A DNA stretch of 64,000 nt from Streptacidiphilus albus JL83 (GTDB lineage Bacteria; Actinomycetota; Actinomycetes; Streptomycetales; Streptomycetaceae), in NCBI RefSeq assembly GCF_000744705.1, contig NZ_JQML01000001.1, forward strand, positions 7,140,017 through 7,204,016, given 5' to 3'. Shown one piece after another: positions 47,810-56,236 of the stretch (positions are counted from its first letter, which is position 1; every line of letters starts with the position of its first letter). Position numbers and translations under genes: made by a program. The notes under the pieces were generated by a model. It made no database searches. It was not told the DNA's origin and was given only the letters and a program-made list of their open reading frames with translations.

Positions 47810-49339
47810 TCAGACCCGGACCTGGGACAGCCAGTCCAGCGTGCTGCGGGTCTCGGCGACCAGCGGGTGGTGCGGGCCGTGCAGCCGCTCGGCGTCGAGG
47901 AGGAGGCGCAGCAGTACCGCGCGGGCGCCTGCCCGGTCGCCGGTGCCGAGCAGCAGCCGTGCCGTCCGGCGGCGGATCTCCAGCGGCAGCGCGGGGTCGG
48001 CGGCCGCCTGCTGCTCGAACTGCGGCAGCAGGGCCCGGTACTCGGCCAGCGCGGGCAGCGCCTCGCCCAGCTGCTCCAGGCACTGGGCCGCCTCGTAGCG
48101 GAACCGCAGGACGACGGGGTCGGCCGGTCCGGCCTCGGCGGCGGCGTCCATGGCCAGCCTGCGCAGCTCCGGGAGCGCGGCGTGGAACTGGCCGTCCTCC
48201 ATCAGCGTGGCCGCGTACTGCTTGCGCAGCATCCTGACGACGGGCGAGTCGGGGCCGTGCTCGGCCTCGGCGACCGGCACCGCGTCGCCGAGGACCTTCA
48301 CGGCCTGGGTGATCCGGCCCGAGTCGAGCAGGCGCTTCACCTCGTCCACTGCGGCGGCGACCGGCAGCGGGCGGACGGCCGTGGCCGGGACGGGTGCTGG
48401 CAGGGGCGGGGCACCGGCCGCGCGGGGGTCGGGCCAGGGAGCGTGAGGGCGCCGGAACGGCCGGGTGGGGTCCATCGGCTCGGCCGGTCCGCCGAAGCCG
48501 GCCGGGCCGGCCAGCAGCGGGGCCAGGTGTCGGTAGACCTCGTGCGCGTCGGCGGGCCGGTGCTGCGGGTCCTTGGCGAGCAGCCGGAGCACCAGCGCCT
48601 CCAGGGGCTCCGGCACCTCGGGCCGGAGCCGGCGCAGCGGCAGCGGCGGCTCGTAGAGGTGGCGGTGCAGCACGCCCAGCGCCGAGCTGCCCGGGAACGG
48701 GACGCTGCCGCTGAGCAGTTCGTGCAGCACCGCGCCGAGCGCGTAGAGGTCGGTGCGCGGGCCGACCGTACCGTCCATGGCCTGCTCGGGCGCCATGTAC
48801 GAAGGGCTGCCGATGGGTGAGCCGGTGCGGGTGAGCCGGGTGGTGTCCGCGTCCAGGACGGAGGCGATGCCGAGGTCCAGGACGACCAGGGTGCCGTCCG
48901 GACGGATCATCAGGTTGCGCGGCTTCAGGTCGCGGTGGACCACCGGGACCGCGTGCACCGCCGCCAGTACCGAGCAGAGCTGCGCCGCCACCGCGACCGC
49001 CCACGGCCACGGGTAGGGGTCGTGCTCGGCGAGGTGGTCGGCCAGGTCGGCGCCCGCGATGTACTGCATCACCAGGTACAGCTCGTCGCCGTCGCTGCCC
49101 GCGTCGTGGACCGTGACCAGGCCCGGGTGGTCGACCTGGGCGGTGACCCGCCACTCACGGGTGAAGCGGCGGCGCAGCTCGTCGCCGTCCTCCTCGGCCG
49201 TGGACAGCTCGGGGCGGAGCAGCTTGACGGCCACCCGCCGGCCAAGCCGGCTGTCGAAGGCCGACCAGACCTGGCCCATGCCGCCCTGTCCGATCAGCGT
49301 GGCCAGCTCGTAGCGTCCGCCGACGGTCCGTCCGCTCAC
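47810..49339 (-). CDS. Ser/Thr protein kinase with C-terminal helical-repeat region
   Basis: This is a 509-residue cytosolic kinase. The N-terminal domain has GQGGMGQV, Lys39, HRDLKPRN, a DLG in place of DFG, and SPSYMAPEQ. A proline-rich linker (about residues 285-325) leads to a C-terminal region of about 180 residues rich in paired helices, resembling TPR units (for example LGEALPALAEYRALLPQFEQQ). No transmembrane helix is seen. The GTG at 49339 overlaps the stop of the upstream membrane-protein gene by four bases, so the two are translationally coupled and may work together at the membrane. Confidence 0.88.
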   Translation of the reverse strand: MSGRTVGGRYELATLIGQGGMGQVWSAFDSRLGRRVAVKLLRPELSTAEEDGDELRRRFTREWRVTAQVDHPGLVTVHDAGSDGDELYLVMQYIAGADLADHLAEHDPYPWPWAVAVAAQLCSVLAAVHAVPVVHRDLKPRNLMIRPDGTLVVLDLGIASVLDADTTRLTRTGSPIGSPSYMAPEQAMDGTVGPRTDLYALGAVLHELLSGSVPFPGSSALGVLHRHLYEPPLPLRRLRPEVPEPLEALVLRLLAKDPQHRPADAHEVYRHLAPLLAGPAGFGGPAEPMDPTRPFRRPHAPWPDPRAAGAPPLPAPVPATAVRPLPVAAAVDEVKRLLDSGRITQAVKVLGDAVPVAEAEHGPDSPVVRMLRKQYAATLMEDGQFHAALPELRRLAMDAAAEAGPADPVVLRFRYEAAQCLEQLGEALPALAEYRALLPQFEQQAAADPALPLEIRRRTARLLLGTGDRAGARAVLLRLLLDAERLHGPHHPLVAETRSTLDWLSQVRV

Positions 49340-49926
49340 TGCGCCTGCTCCTGCGCGTGCAGATAGGCGCTCAACTCGTCGAGTTCGGCCCGCACCTGAT
49401 CGATGCGCCCGCCGGCCGGGGCCGCGGGCATACCCGGCGGAGCCGGGCGGGCGGGGTAGGGCGGCGGCGTGGAGGGCGGCGGCGTGGAGTACGGCGGAGT
49501 GCCCGCGTTCGGGTACTGGTACGGGCGCGGGTACGGCGCCGGGTACGGCTGCGGATAGCCGGGAACGGGGAGGTAGGCCCGCCCGCGCCGCGGGTTCTGC
49601 CAGCGCAGTTCGGCGACCAGGAAGTACAGCGGGCAGAGCAGGGCGAGCCCGAGGATGTCCATCAGGCCGACGACGGTCTGCCAGTTGTCGTCGTTGTCGG
49701 TCGTTCCGATCAGGGCGAAGCCTGCGACGGACAGCAGGGCCACGGTGCCGCACAGGGCCCAGTCCCTTGCCCGGCGGCGGACCGCCGCCACCCGGACCAG
49801 CGGCACGAAGGCCAGGCCGCCGAGGGTGAGCGGCGGCACCAGCACCAGCAGGATGCGCAGGGCCACGATCCCCACCCACGACGCCGTGCTGCGGCGCGGA
49901 GGTGGCATCGGGGTGTGGCCGGCCAT
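49336..49926 (-). CDS. Small membrane protein with Pro/Tyr-rich tail
   Basis: This 196-residue protein has about three hydrophobic helices in its first 110 residues, then a low-complexity stretch of Pro and Tyr, then a short charged helix at the C-terminus. I do not recognise a family. Coupling to the kinase gene behind it (GTGA overlap) suggests it anchors or reports to that kinase. The ATG at 49926 has AGGAG eight bases upstream. Confidence 0.75.
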   Translation of the reverse strand: MAGHTPMPPPRRSTASWVGIVALRILLVLVPPLTLGGLAFVPLVRVAAVRRRARDWALCGTVALLSVAGFALIGTTDNDDNWQTVVGLMDILGLALLCPLYFLVAELRWQNPRRGRAYLPVPGYPQPYPAPYPRPYQYPNAGTPPYSTPPPSTPPPYPARPAPPGMPAAPAGGRIDQVRAELDELSAYLHAQEQAQ

Positions 49927-50004
49927 GGCGTGGCTCCTGGCAGTGGGGGTGGTGCGGGCAGTGGGGTGAGCCTAGCGATTCCGCCCCCGTCCGCGCGCAC
50001 CGCC

Positions 50005-52266
50005 TCAGGAGGGGCGGACGCTGCCGTCGGTGAGCCCGTCGTACAGGCCCTGGACGAGCTGTCCGCCGAGCGTGCCGGCCAGCCGCAGGGCCTCCTCGAA
50101 GGCAGCGAGGGTGCGGAACCGCTCGCCGTAGCGCCGCTGCTCCGCCAGCGGCAGCCGGGGGAGCTGGAGCCGGCGCACGTCCAGCCGGGTGGAGCTGGTG
50201 GTGAAGCTGCTGGCCTGCCGGTTGTTGGCGGTGCCGCGCAGGAATCCGGCCAGGAACCAGGGGTCCAGCGCCTCCGGGTCGGGGCGCAGCAGGTACACAT
50301 TGCGGCCCACTGCGGCGCCCGCCGTCATGGGGTCGACGATCCGGGCCACCGCGCCCCGGCCGAGGACCGGGACGACGACGTCGCCGAGCCGGGTGAGCAC
50401 GGGCTCCTCCTCGTCCCCCTCCGGCAGCACGCCCGAGGGGGGATTCCCGGCGACCACGTCGTGTTCGGTCAGCACGGCCGGGACCGGCGCGCCGCCGGGG
50501 ACGCCGCCGGCCGGGACCGCACCCGCTCCGCCGGCCCGCATCAGCAGCGCGCCCGCCCGGGCGAGTTCACCGACGCTGGTCAGCGGCCAGTGCGCGGGAG
50601 CTCCGCGTTCGCCGCCGAGGGGCGCGAGTTCGACGGTGCGCTGCAGGGTGTCGGTGAGCCGTGCCCGGATCTCGTCCAGCCCACCGGCGCCTCCGCCGAC
50701 CGGCGACGGCGGCAGGTGGCGGGCGGGGGCGAGGTCGACGTCGTCGTCGAGCAGGTCGATCAGCGGCAGGGTGCGGCTGATGCCGGGTCGCTCCGGCAGC
50801 GCTCCGTGCCGGTCGAAGGCGCGCCACGCCTCCAGCACGGTGGTGCGGACCGTCTGCCAGGGCAGCTTCTCCTGAGCGGTCGGCAGCTCGCCGGTGTCCA
50901 CCAGCAGCAGTTGCTGCGGCTGGGGCACGCCCGCGCCGGGGCGGCGCAGCACCCACAGGTGCAGCGGGATGCCGTACGGCGGGGCGGCCCCGGCGGGCAG
51001 GGCGATGACCGCGCGCAGCGCCCCCCGGCGCAGCAGGTCGGCCCGGATCCGGCGTCCGGAGCGGCGCGAGGCGGCGGCGGGCGGCATCAGCAGCACGACC
51101 GTGCCGCCCTCGCGGGCCCGGGCCAGCGCGTGCTGCACCCACGCCAGTTCGGACTCGGTGCGCGGCGGGAACCCGTACTCCCACCGCGCGTCGTAGGCGA
51201 GTTCGTCGTGGCCCCAGTTGCGTTCGTTGAACGGCGGATGGCAGAGCACGGCGTCGGCGCCGAGGCCGGGGAAGGCGTCGGCGCGCAGGCTGTCGCCGAC
51301 CCGGACGCGGACCGGGCCGTCCGTGCGGAGGGCGAGGCGGAGGGCGGTGAGCGCGGCGAGGTCCGGGTCGGCCTCTTGGCCGCAGACAGCCGCAGTGGCC
51401 TCTTGGCCGCAGACAGCCGCAGTGGCCTCTTGGCCGCAGACAGCCGCAGTGGCCTCCTGGCCGCTGACGGTCGCCGTGGCAACCAGCCCGCTGACGGCTG
51501 CCGTGGCCTCGGCCGCGACCAGCAGTCCGCCGAAGCCGCAGGCCGGGTCGAGCACGGTCCGGTCCGCGCCGGCGGCGCAGCCGCCCCCGGCGAGCTCGGC
51601 CATCAGCTCGGCGGGCTCGGCAGGCGTCAGCGTGTACTGGCGCGGCCCGGACTCCAGGTGACGCCCCAGCAGGAACTCGTACGCCGACCGGGGGCCGAGC
51701 TCCCCGGCCAGCTCGGCGCCGCTGCGCAGCAGCGGCAGCCGGGCGGGCAGCTCCTCGGCCGTCGGCACCGGCACCGGATGGCCCTCGCCCAGACGGTCGC
51801 GCAGCACCTCGGCCAGCGCCCGGGGCAGCCGGTCCGCCGGTGCCTGGCCGGTCGCCCCGGTCGCCCCGGTCGCCCCGGTCGCCCCGGTCAACTCGGCCCA
51901 GGATCCAGGCTGTTCGCGGATGAGCAGCAGCACGGCGCCGACCTGCCGCAGGGCGGCGGCAGCCCCGGCAGGGTCCTGTTCGACCTGCTGCCAGACCCGT
52001 TCGCGCAGCGGGACCAGGGTGAGCTTGCCCTGGGTGCGCAGCCACTCCTCGACCTCGTGGAGGGCGAAGGTCGGGCTGGTGTCGGTGCCGCCGACGGCCG
52101 AGGGGAAGTCCGCGTGGCGGCGGCGCCAGTTGCTGACCGCGGCGCGGCCGACCCCGGCCAGTCGGGCGATCCCGCCCGCCGTGACCTCGGTCCTGCTGTC
52201 CGGCGTCCTGTTCTCCGGCACGTGCGGGCCCTTCTGCGGCGGGGTGGGCGGCTGAACGCCGATCAT
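50005..52266 (-). CDS. N-6 DNA methylase-type protein with N-terminal helix-turn-helix
   Basis: The protein has about 753 residues. An N-terminal DNA-binding helix-turn-helix (AGGIARLAGVGRAAVSNWRRRH) precedes an N6-adenine methyltransferase core with motif I (LDPACGFGGLLVAAE) and a catalytic-motif-IV position reading HPPFNERNWG rather than the usual N/DPP[FY]. A target-recognition-like C-terminal half follows. It resembles HsdM-type actinobacterial proteins that occur without an HsdR partner; none is seen here. Right after motif I, a 9-residue repeat (ATAAVCGQE and variants) is inserted, coded by five 27-bp units. A Thr-Gly-Ala repeat lies near residue 140. The ATG at 52266 has GAGG nine bases upstream; GTG 52221 is the alternative and would lose 15 residues. 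Confidence 0.82.
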   Translation of the reverse strand: MIGVQPPTPPQKGPHVPENRTPDSRTEVTAGGIARLAGVGRAAVSNWRRRHADFPSAVGGTDTSPTFALHEVEEWLRTQGKLTLVPLRERVWQQVEQDPAGAAAALRQVGAVLLLIREQPGSWAELTGATGATGATGATGQAPADRLPRALAEVLRDRLGEGHPVPVPTAEELPARLPLLRSGAELAGELGPRSAYEFLLGRHLESGPRQYTLTPAEPAELMAELAGGGCAAGADRTVLDPACGFGGLLVAAEATAAVSGLVATATVSGQEATAAVCGQEATAAVCGQEATAAVCGQEADPDLAALTALRLALRTDGPVRVRVGDSLRADAFPGLGADAVLCHPPFNERNWGHDELAYDARWEYGFPPRTESELAWVQHALARAREGGTVVLLMPPAAASRRSGRRIRADLLRRGALRAVIALPAGAAPPYGIPLHLWVLRRPGAGVPQPQQLLLVDTGELPTAQEKLPWQTVRTTVLEAWRAFDRHGALPERPGISRTLPLIDLLDDDVDLAPARHLPPSPVGGGAGGLDEIRARLTDTLQRTVELAPLGGERGAPAHWPLTSVGELARAGALLMRAGGAGAVPAGGVPGGAPVPAVLTEHDVVAGNPPSGVLPEGDEEEPVLTRLGDVVVPVLGRGAVARIVDPMTAGAAVGRNVYLLRPDPEALDPWFLAGFLRGTANNRQASSFTTSSTRLDVRRLQLPRLPLAEQRRYGERFRTLAAFEEALRLAGTLGGQLVQGLYDGLTDGSVRPS
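51371..51505. repeat. 27-bp tandem repeat inside the methylase gene, five units
   Basis: Five head-to-tail 27-bp units: the first three (51371-51451) are identical, the last two (51452-51505) are degenerate. Each codes for nine residues in frame, so copy number can change without frameshift. It follows methyltransferase motif I and repeats the Gly-Gln-Glu segment that normally contacts the AdoMet ribose. Confidence 0.9.
51847..51892. repeat. 9-bp tandem repeat inside the methylase gene
   Basis: About five 9-bp units (GTCGCCCCG on the plus strand) code on the minus strand for consecutive Thr-Gly-Ala triplets in a linker between the N-terminal helical region and the methyltransferase core. It is in frame and probably a flexible, length-variable linker. 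Confidence 0.7.
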
Positions 52267-52304
52267 ACACAGTCGCCTCGACTGGGTCGCTTCACAGATT
52301 TTTG

Positions 52305-52333
52305 TTGTGTTGACGCGGTTCACGGCCTATAAT
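52305..52333 (+). promoter_or_regulatory. Probable vegetative promoter of the lipoprotein gene
   Basis: A perfect TATAAT -10 box (52328-52333) stands 17 bp after TTGTGT (52305-52310), which matches the -35 consensus at four of six positions. The surrounding 40 bp are unusually AT-rich for this genome. It points at the lipoprotein start about 60 bp on. The region also separates the divergent methylase gene. Confidence 0.6.
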
Positions 52334-52395
52334 CTTATTACCTCGCCGATCACCGGCACCCCCGTCAGTACCCAGCCCGGAAGGGGCACTTCCGC

Positions 52396-53130
52396 ATGTC
52401 TCGACACCTTCGCCGTCCCGTCATGGCCGCCCTCTGCGCCACGGCAGTTGTCGGGCTCGCCGCCTGCTCCTCGGCCACTCAGGCGTCCACCTCCCCGGGA
52501 TCCGCGACCGGCGGCGGCAGCAGCACCAAGGCCGCCGCTGCGACCGACCCCAACGCCGGCCTGCTCACCGGCACCAAGCTGGCGTCCATGCTGCTGCCCG
52601 CGAGCGCCATGCCGGGCTCGCTCAAGCCGGACCCGAGCGGCTCGGTCAACACCGGCACCGTGTTCAACGAGCCCTCCTCGGCCGCGGTCCCGGCCTCGAA
52701 GGCCTGCGCGTCGCTGGACGGGACGGCGTGGATCAACGTGGCCGGGGTCGGCAGCGGCTCCTTCGCCCAGGGCGACTTCACCGACAGCTACAGCAACCTG
52801 CTCGGGCAGGAGGTCGACGCGTACCGGGGCAGCGACGCGCAGACCGTCATGACCGACCTGCGGCACGTCTTCGCCGAGTGCGCCACCTTCCAGCTCAACC
52901 AGGGCGGCAAGAACTACACCCAGAAGCTCACCGCCAAGACCCTGCCCGGCGTCGGTGACGACACGGTCGAGGCGGTCTTCACCTCCCCCTCGTTCCTCGG
53001 CGGCACCACCCTGGTCGCCAGCCGGGTCGGGAACCTCGTGGTCACCGTCGTCTACAGCGACCAGGGCAGCACCGGCGGGGCCGCCGTGGGGCTGGCGAAG
53101 CGCATCGTCAAGAACGCCGCCGCCCACTGA
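52396..53130 (+). CDS. Lipoprotein resembling the PknH-type extracellular sensor domain
   Basis: This 244-residue precursor has a classical lipoprotein signal: Arg-rich start, hydrophobic core and lipobox LAAC with the lipidated Cys about residue 26. A Ser/Thr/Ala-rich spacer follows. The mature domain, from LLLPASAMPG to the end, has a pair of cysteines and a VGDDTVEAVF segment. It resembles the secreted sensor domain (PknH_C type) found on mycobacterial kinases and on free lipoproteins. It probably sits on the outer face of the membrane and binds an unknown ligand. The ATG follows GGAAGGGG, which is itself part of a 6-bp hairpin. An FHA-ABC exporter and a kinase follow on the same strand. 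Confidence 0.8.
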   Translation: MSRHLRRPVMAALCATAVVGLAACSSATQASTSPGSATGGGSSTKAAAATDPNAGLLTGTKLASMLLPASAMPGSLKPDPSGSVNTGTVFNEPSSAAVPASKACASLDGTAWINVAGVGSGSFAQGDFTDSYSNLLGQEVDAYRGSDAQTVMTDLRHVFAECATFQLNQGGKNYTQKLTAKTLPGVGDDTVEAVFTSPSFLGGTTLVASRVGNLVVTVVYSDQGSTGGAAVGLAKRIVKNAAAH

Positions 53131-53153
53131 CTGAACGCCGCCGCCCACTGACT
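53112..53153. repeat. 21-bp direct tandem repeat at the lipoprotein gene end
   Basis: Two exact adjacent 21-bp copies (53112-53132 and 53133-53153). The first contains the last codons and the stop of the lipoprotein gene; the second lies just beyond. It is a small duplication of the gene end, like those behind mbtH and the PLP-enzyme gene. Confidence 0.8.
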
Positions 53154-53202
53154 GCACTGCTCCGCCACCGGAGGCCGGCCGCCGGGGGCGGCACGGCAGC
53201 CC

Positions 53203-53263
53203 GCCCCGGACCGCCCGGCGACGCGGCCCGGGCGGGCCGGAACGAGCCGGGGCGGTCCGGGGC
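53203..53263. terminator. Long G/C-rich hairpin between lipoprotein and FHA-ABC genes
   Basis: Arms at 53203-53218 and 53247-53263 pair over 16 bp with one bulged base and enclose a 28-base loop that is itself G/C-rich. It lies 73 bp after the lipoprotein stop and 40 bp before the next start, so it may terminate the first gene. There is no U-tract, and the whole patch is so G/C-rich that some pairing is expected by chance. Confidence 0.4.
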
Positions 53264-53303
53264 GCGCCGGGCGGCACCCGGAGTGCGGCGGTAAGATCCA
53301 GTC

Positions 53304-55655
53304 ATGGGTGAGCGACTCGTCGCGCCCGGCGCGCCACAGCTCCTGCTGGAGACGGACGGCGATTCCCAACTGATCAGCCCGAGCCGCAGCTACCACGTCG
53401 GCCGCGACCCGGTGAGCGACATCGTGCTCGACGACCCCCGGGTCTCCTGGCACCACGCCGTCCTGCACGTGGGCGACGGCCACTGGGTGCTCGACGACAG
53501 CGACAGCACCAACGGCACCTTCACCGAGGGCCGTCCGGTGCACCACCTCGACGTCGGCCCCGGCAGCGTGGTCCGCTTCGGCAATCCGGCCGACGGCCCC
53601 CGGGCCGTGCTCAGCCTGCTCCCGCAGCCTTCGGACCTCACGCCCGCGCCCTCGGCGCTGACCGCCATCACCGGCTCCCGCCGCCCGCCGACCGCCATCC
53701 GCCGACTGCCCGAGCGGCTGACCCGGATCGGCCGCGCCACCGACAACGACCTAGTCGTCGACGACCTCGCGGTCTCCCGGTACCACGCCGAGCTGCGGGC
53801 CACCGGCGACGGCCGGTACGAGATCGTCGACCTGCGCAGCCACAACGGCACCTTCCTCAACGGCGCCCCGGTGGACCGCTCCCCGGTCGGCGAGGGGGAC
53901 CTGATCGGCATCGGACACGCCGTGCTCTGCCTGGTCGGCGACCAGCTGCAGGAGTTCGTCGACGACGGCGCGGTCTCGCTCGACGTCCAGGACCTGCTGG
54001 TCCGGGTGGGCGGCGGCAGCGACGGCGGCGGCAGGACGCTGCTGGACCGGGTCTCCTTCCCGGTGGGGGAGAAGTGCCTGCTGGCCGTCGCCGGACCCAG
54101 CGGCGCCGGGAAGTCGACCCTGCTCAACGCCCTCACCGGGCTGCGGCCCGCCGACGAGGGCACGGTCCGCTACGACGGCCGCGACCTCTACCGCGACTAC
54201 GCCGAACTCCGCAGCCGGATCGGGCTGGTCCCGCAGGACGACATCCTGCACACCCAGCTGACCGTCCGCCGGGCCCTGCGCTACGCCGCCGAGCTGCGGT
54301 TCCCCGGCGACACCGCGGAGTCCGAGCGCCGCGCCCGGGTCGAGGAGGTGATCGCCGAACTCGGCCTCGGCCCGCGCGCCGACCAGGTGATCTCCAGCCT
54401 CTCCGGCGGGCAGCGGAAGCGGGTCAGCGTCGCGCTGGAACTGCTCACCAAGCCCTCGCTGCTCTTCCTGGACGAGCCGACCTCCGGCCTCGACCCCGGC
54501 ATGGACCGCTCGGTGATGCACATGCTCCGGGAGCTCGCCGACGACGGCCGGACCGTCATCGTGGTCACCCACAGCGTGCTCAGCCTGGACGTCTGCGACC
54601 GGCTGCTGCTGCTCGCCCCCGGGGGCAGGGTCGCCTACTACGGCCCGCCCGGCGAGACCCTCGGCTTCGTCGGCTTCGACGAGTGGCCGGAGGCGTTCGA
54701 GGCCTTCGAGCAGGATCCGGACCGCGACTGGGCCGGCCAGTACCGGGCGTCCGCGCCCTACCGCCGCTACATCGGCTCGGTGATGGTCCGGTCCGGCCAG
54801 GTCGGCGCCGGGCCGAGACCGGTGGTCCGGCCGCCCACGGCGCAGAGCTGGGGGTCCCAGCTCGGCACCCTGGTCCGCCGCTACGCCTCGGCGCTGGCCG
54901 CCGACCGCACCTTCCTCGCCATCATGATCGCGCTGCCCTTCGTCATGGGCGCGATGACCCACGCCCTGGCCGGCAGCCGGCTCGACCAGAACACCGCGCT
55001 GAACGCCCTCCTCATCCTGTGCGTCGGCGGCGTGCTGACCGGCGCCGCCAACGCGGTCCGCGAACTGGTCAAGGAACGGGTGATCTACCAGCGCGAGCGG
55101 GCCGTCGGGCTCTCCCGCTCCGCCTACCTCTGCTCGAAGATCGTGGTGCTCGGCACGGTGACCGTCGTCCAGGCCGTGGTTCTCACCATGGTCGGCCTCG
55201 GCGGCGTCGACCTGCGCCCCCAGGGCGGCTCCGGGGTCTTCCTGCCGCCGCTGCTGGAGATCACCCTGGCCACGGCGCTGCTGTCGTTCACCGCGATGAT
55301 GCTCGGCCTGCTGATCTCCGCCCTGGTGCGCAAGGAGGAGGTGACCATGCCGCTGCTGGTGCTGGTCGCCATCGTCCAGGTGGTCTTCTGCGGCGCGCTG
55401 CTGCCGCTGAACGGCGTCCCGGGGCTGGACCAGCTGTCCTGGCTGGTGCCCGCCCGCTGGGCGCTCGGCGCGATGGCGGGCACCATCGGCCTGCACGAGA
55501 TCGTCCCCGGCAGTCTCACCGCCGATCCGCTGTTCGCCCACAGCGCGGGCGTCTGGCTGCTGGACGTGGGCATGCTGGTGGTCCTGTCGCTGCTGCTGGG
55601 GTACCTGGTCCTCCGGCTGCTGCGCCGGCACGAGCCCGCGATCATGCGCCGCTAG
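53304..55655 (+). CDS. ABC-2 type exporter fused to two FHA domains
   Basis: The protein has 783 residues. Two N-terminal forkhead-associated domains bind phosphothreonine (VGRDPVSDIVLDDPRVSWHHA at about residues 32-52 and IGRATDNDLVVDDLAVSRYHAEL at about 140-162, each followed by an NGTF loop). Then comes an ABC ATPase (Walker A GPSGAGKST with Lys270, signature LSGGQRKRVSVALELL, LFLDEPTSGLD). The C-terminal half is an ABC-2 permease with about six membrane helices. Fusions of this kind are probably gated by Ser/Thr kinases, and a kinase gene lies 578 bp downstream. The substrate is unknown. It could serve the peptide cluster, but it lies 7 kb outside it among unrelated genes. Confidence 0.9.
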   Translation: MGERLVAPGAPQLLLETDGDSQLISPSRSYHVGRDPVSDIVLDDPRVSWHHAVLHVGDGHWVLDDSDSTNGTFTEGRPVHHLDVGPGSVVRFGNPADGPRAVLSLLPQPSDLTPAPSALTAITGSRRPPTAIRRLPERLTRIGRATDNDLVVDDLAVSRYHAELRATGDGRYEIVDLRSHNGTFLNGAPVDRSPVGEGDLIGIGHAVLCLVGDQLQEFVDDGAVSLDVQDLLVRVGGGSDGGGRTLLDRVSFPVGEKCLLAVAGPSGAGKSTLLNALTGLRPADEGTVRYDGRDLYRDYAELRSRIGLVPQDDILHTQLTVRRALRYAAELRFPGDTAESERRARVEEVIAELGLGPRADQVISSLSGGQRKRVSVALELLTKPSLLFLDEPTSGLDPGMDRSVMHMLRELADDGRTVIVVTHSVLSLDVCDRLLLLAPGGRVAYYGPPGETLGFVGFDEWPEAFEAFEQDPDRDWAGQYRASAPYRRYIGSVMVRSGQVGAGPRPVVRPPTAQSWGSQLGTLVRRYASALAADRTFLAIMIALPFVMGAMTHALAGSRLDQNTALNALLILCVGGVLTGAANAVRELVKERVIYQRERAVGLSRSAYLCSKIVVLGTVTVVQAVVLTMVGLGGVDLRPQGGSGVFLPPLLEITLATALLSFTAMMLGLLISALVRKEEVTMPLLVLVAIVQVVFCGALLPLNGVPGLDQLSWLVPARWALGAMAGTIGLHEIVPGSLTADPLFAHSAGVWLLDVGMLVVLSLLLGYLVLRLLRRHEPAIMRR

Positions 55656-55687
55656 GACGCCGCCGCACCTACCGAGAGGGTCCGCCG

Positions 55688-56236
55688 ATGAACCCCACGG
55701 AGTTCCAGCCGACCCACGTGGTCCCGCCCTCGGGGCTGGCGACCTGGGCCGAGCCGGACCCGTCCCGGCCGTCGGCCGGGCTCGACCCGCTGCTGCCGGT
55801 GCAGGCGGTCGAGTACCAGGGGGACTGGACCCGGGTCGTCTGCGCCAACGGCTGGGGCGCGTGGGTCGACGGACGGTTGCTGGTGGCGCTCCCGCGCGGC
55901 CCCGAGGGCACGGCCTCCCCGCTCACCACCGCCACCGACCCGCGTCCGCTGCTCGCCCGGTTGGAGCAGGCGCTCGCCGGCTACCGGCGACTGCTGGACG
56001 AACTCGCCGCTGGACGGCTGGAGCTGGGGGCCTTCCAGCGGCAGGCGGCCGGCTTCCGGGTCGGGGCCGTGGTCGACGGCTCCTCCGCCTGGCTGCTCGA
56101 CCTGGAGCGCGAGCGCTGGTACTACTGCGCCGGAGCCGGGCTCCAGCCCTACGCCACCGTCCAGCCGCCCCCGGGGACGGCGGCGGCGGACAGCGCTGCC
56201 GGCAGCGCGCCGGGGGAGCGGGGTGAACCCCGATGA
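55688..56236 (+). CDS. SH3-like hypothetical protein coupled to a kinase
   Basis: This 182-residue soluble protein has a first half, DPLLPVQAVEYQGDWTRVVCANGWGAWVDGRLL, that looks like a small SH3-type barrel. A helical segment with many Leu/Ala/Arg follows, then WLLDLERERWYYC and a Pro/Ala-rich tail. No enzyme motif is seen. It follows the FHA-ABC gene by 32 bp, and its stop overlaps the kinase start as ATGA, so the three form one translationally linked unit. It may be an adaptor between exporter and kinase. Confidence 0.75.
   Translation: MNPTEFQPTHVVPPSGLATWAEPDPSRPSAGLDPLLPVQAVEYQGDWTRVVCANGWGAWVDGRLLVALPRGPEGTASPLTTATDPRPLLARLEQALAGYRRLLDELAAGRLELGAFQRQAAGFRVGAVVDGSSAWLLDLERERWYYCAGAGLQPYATVQPPPGTAAADSAAGSAPGERGEPR

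Noticed and set aside
51371..51505. CRISPR-like array within the methylase gene
   Set aside because: Units are contiguous, in frame and coding.
49357..52332. Long plus-strand open frame opposite the membrane-protein and methylase genes
   Set aside because: Low-complexity Gly/Arg/Gln composition, whereas the minus-strand frames contain clear kinase and methylase motifs.
52311..52333. TTGACG with TATAAT as a promoter pair
   Set aside because: The spacer would be about 11-12 bp, too short for a sigma-70-type promoter; TTGTGT at 17 bp was preferred.
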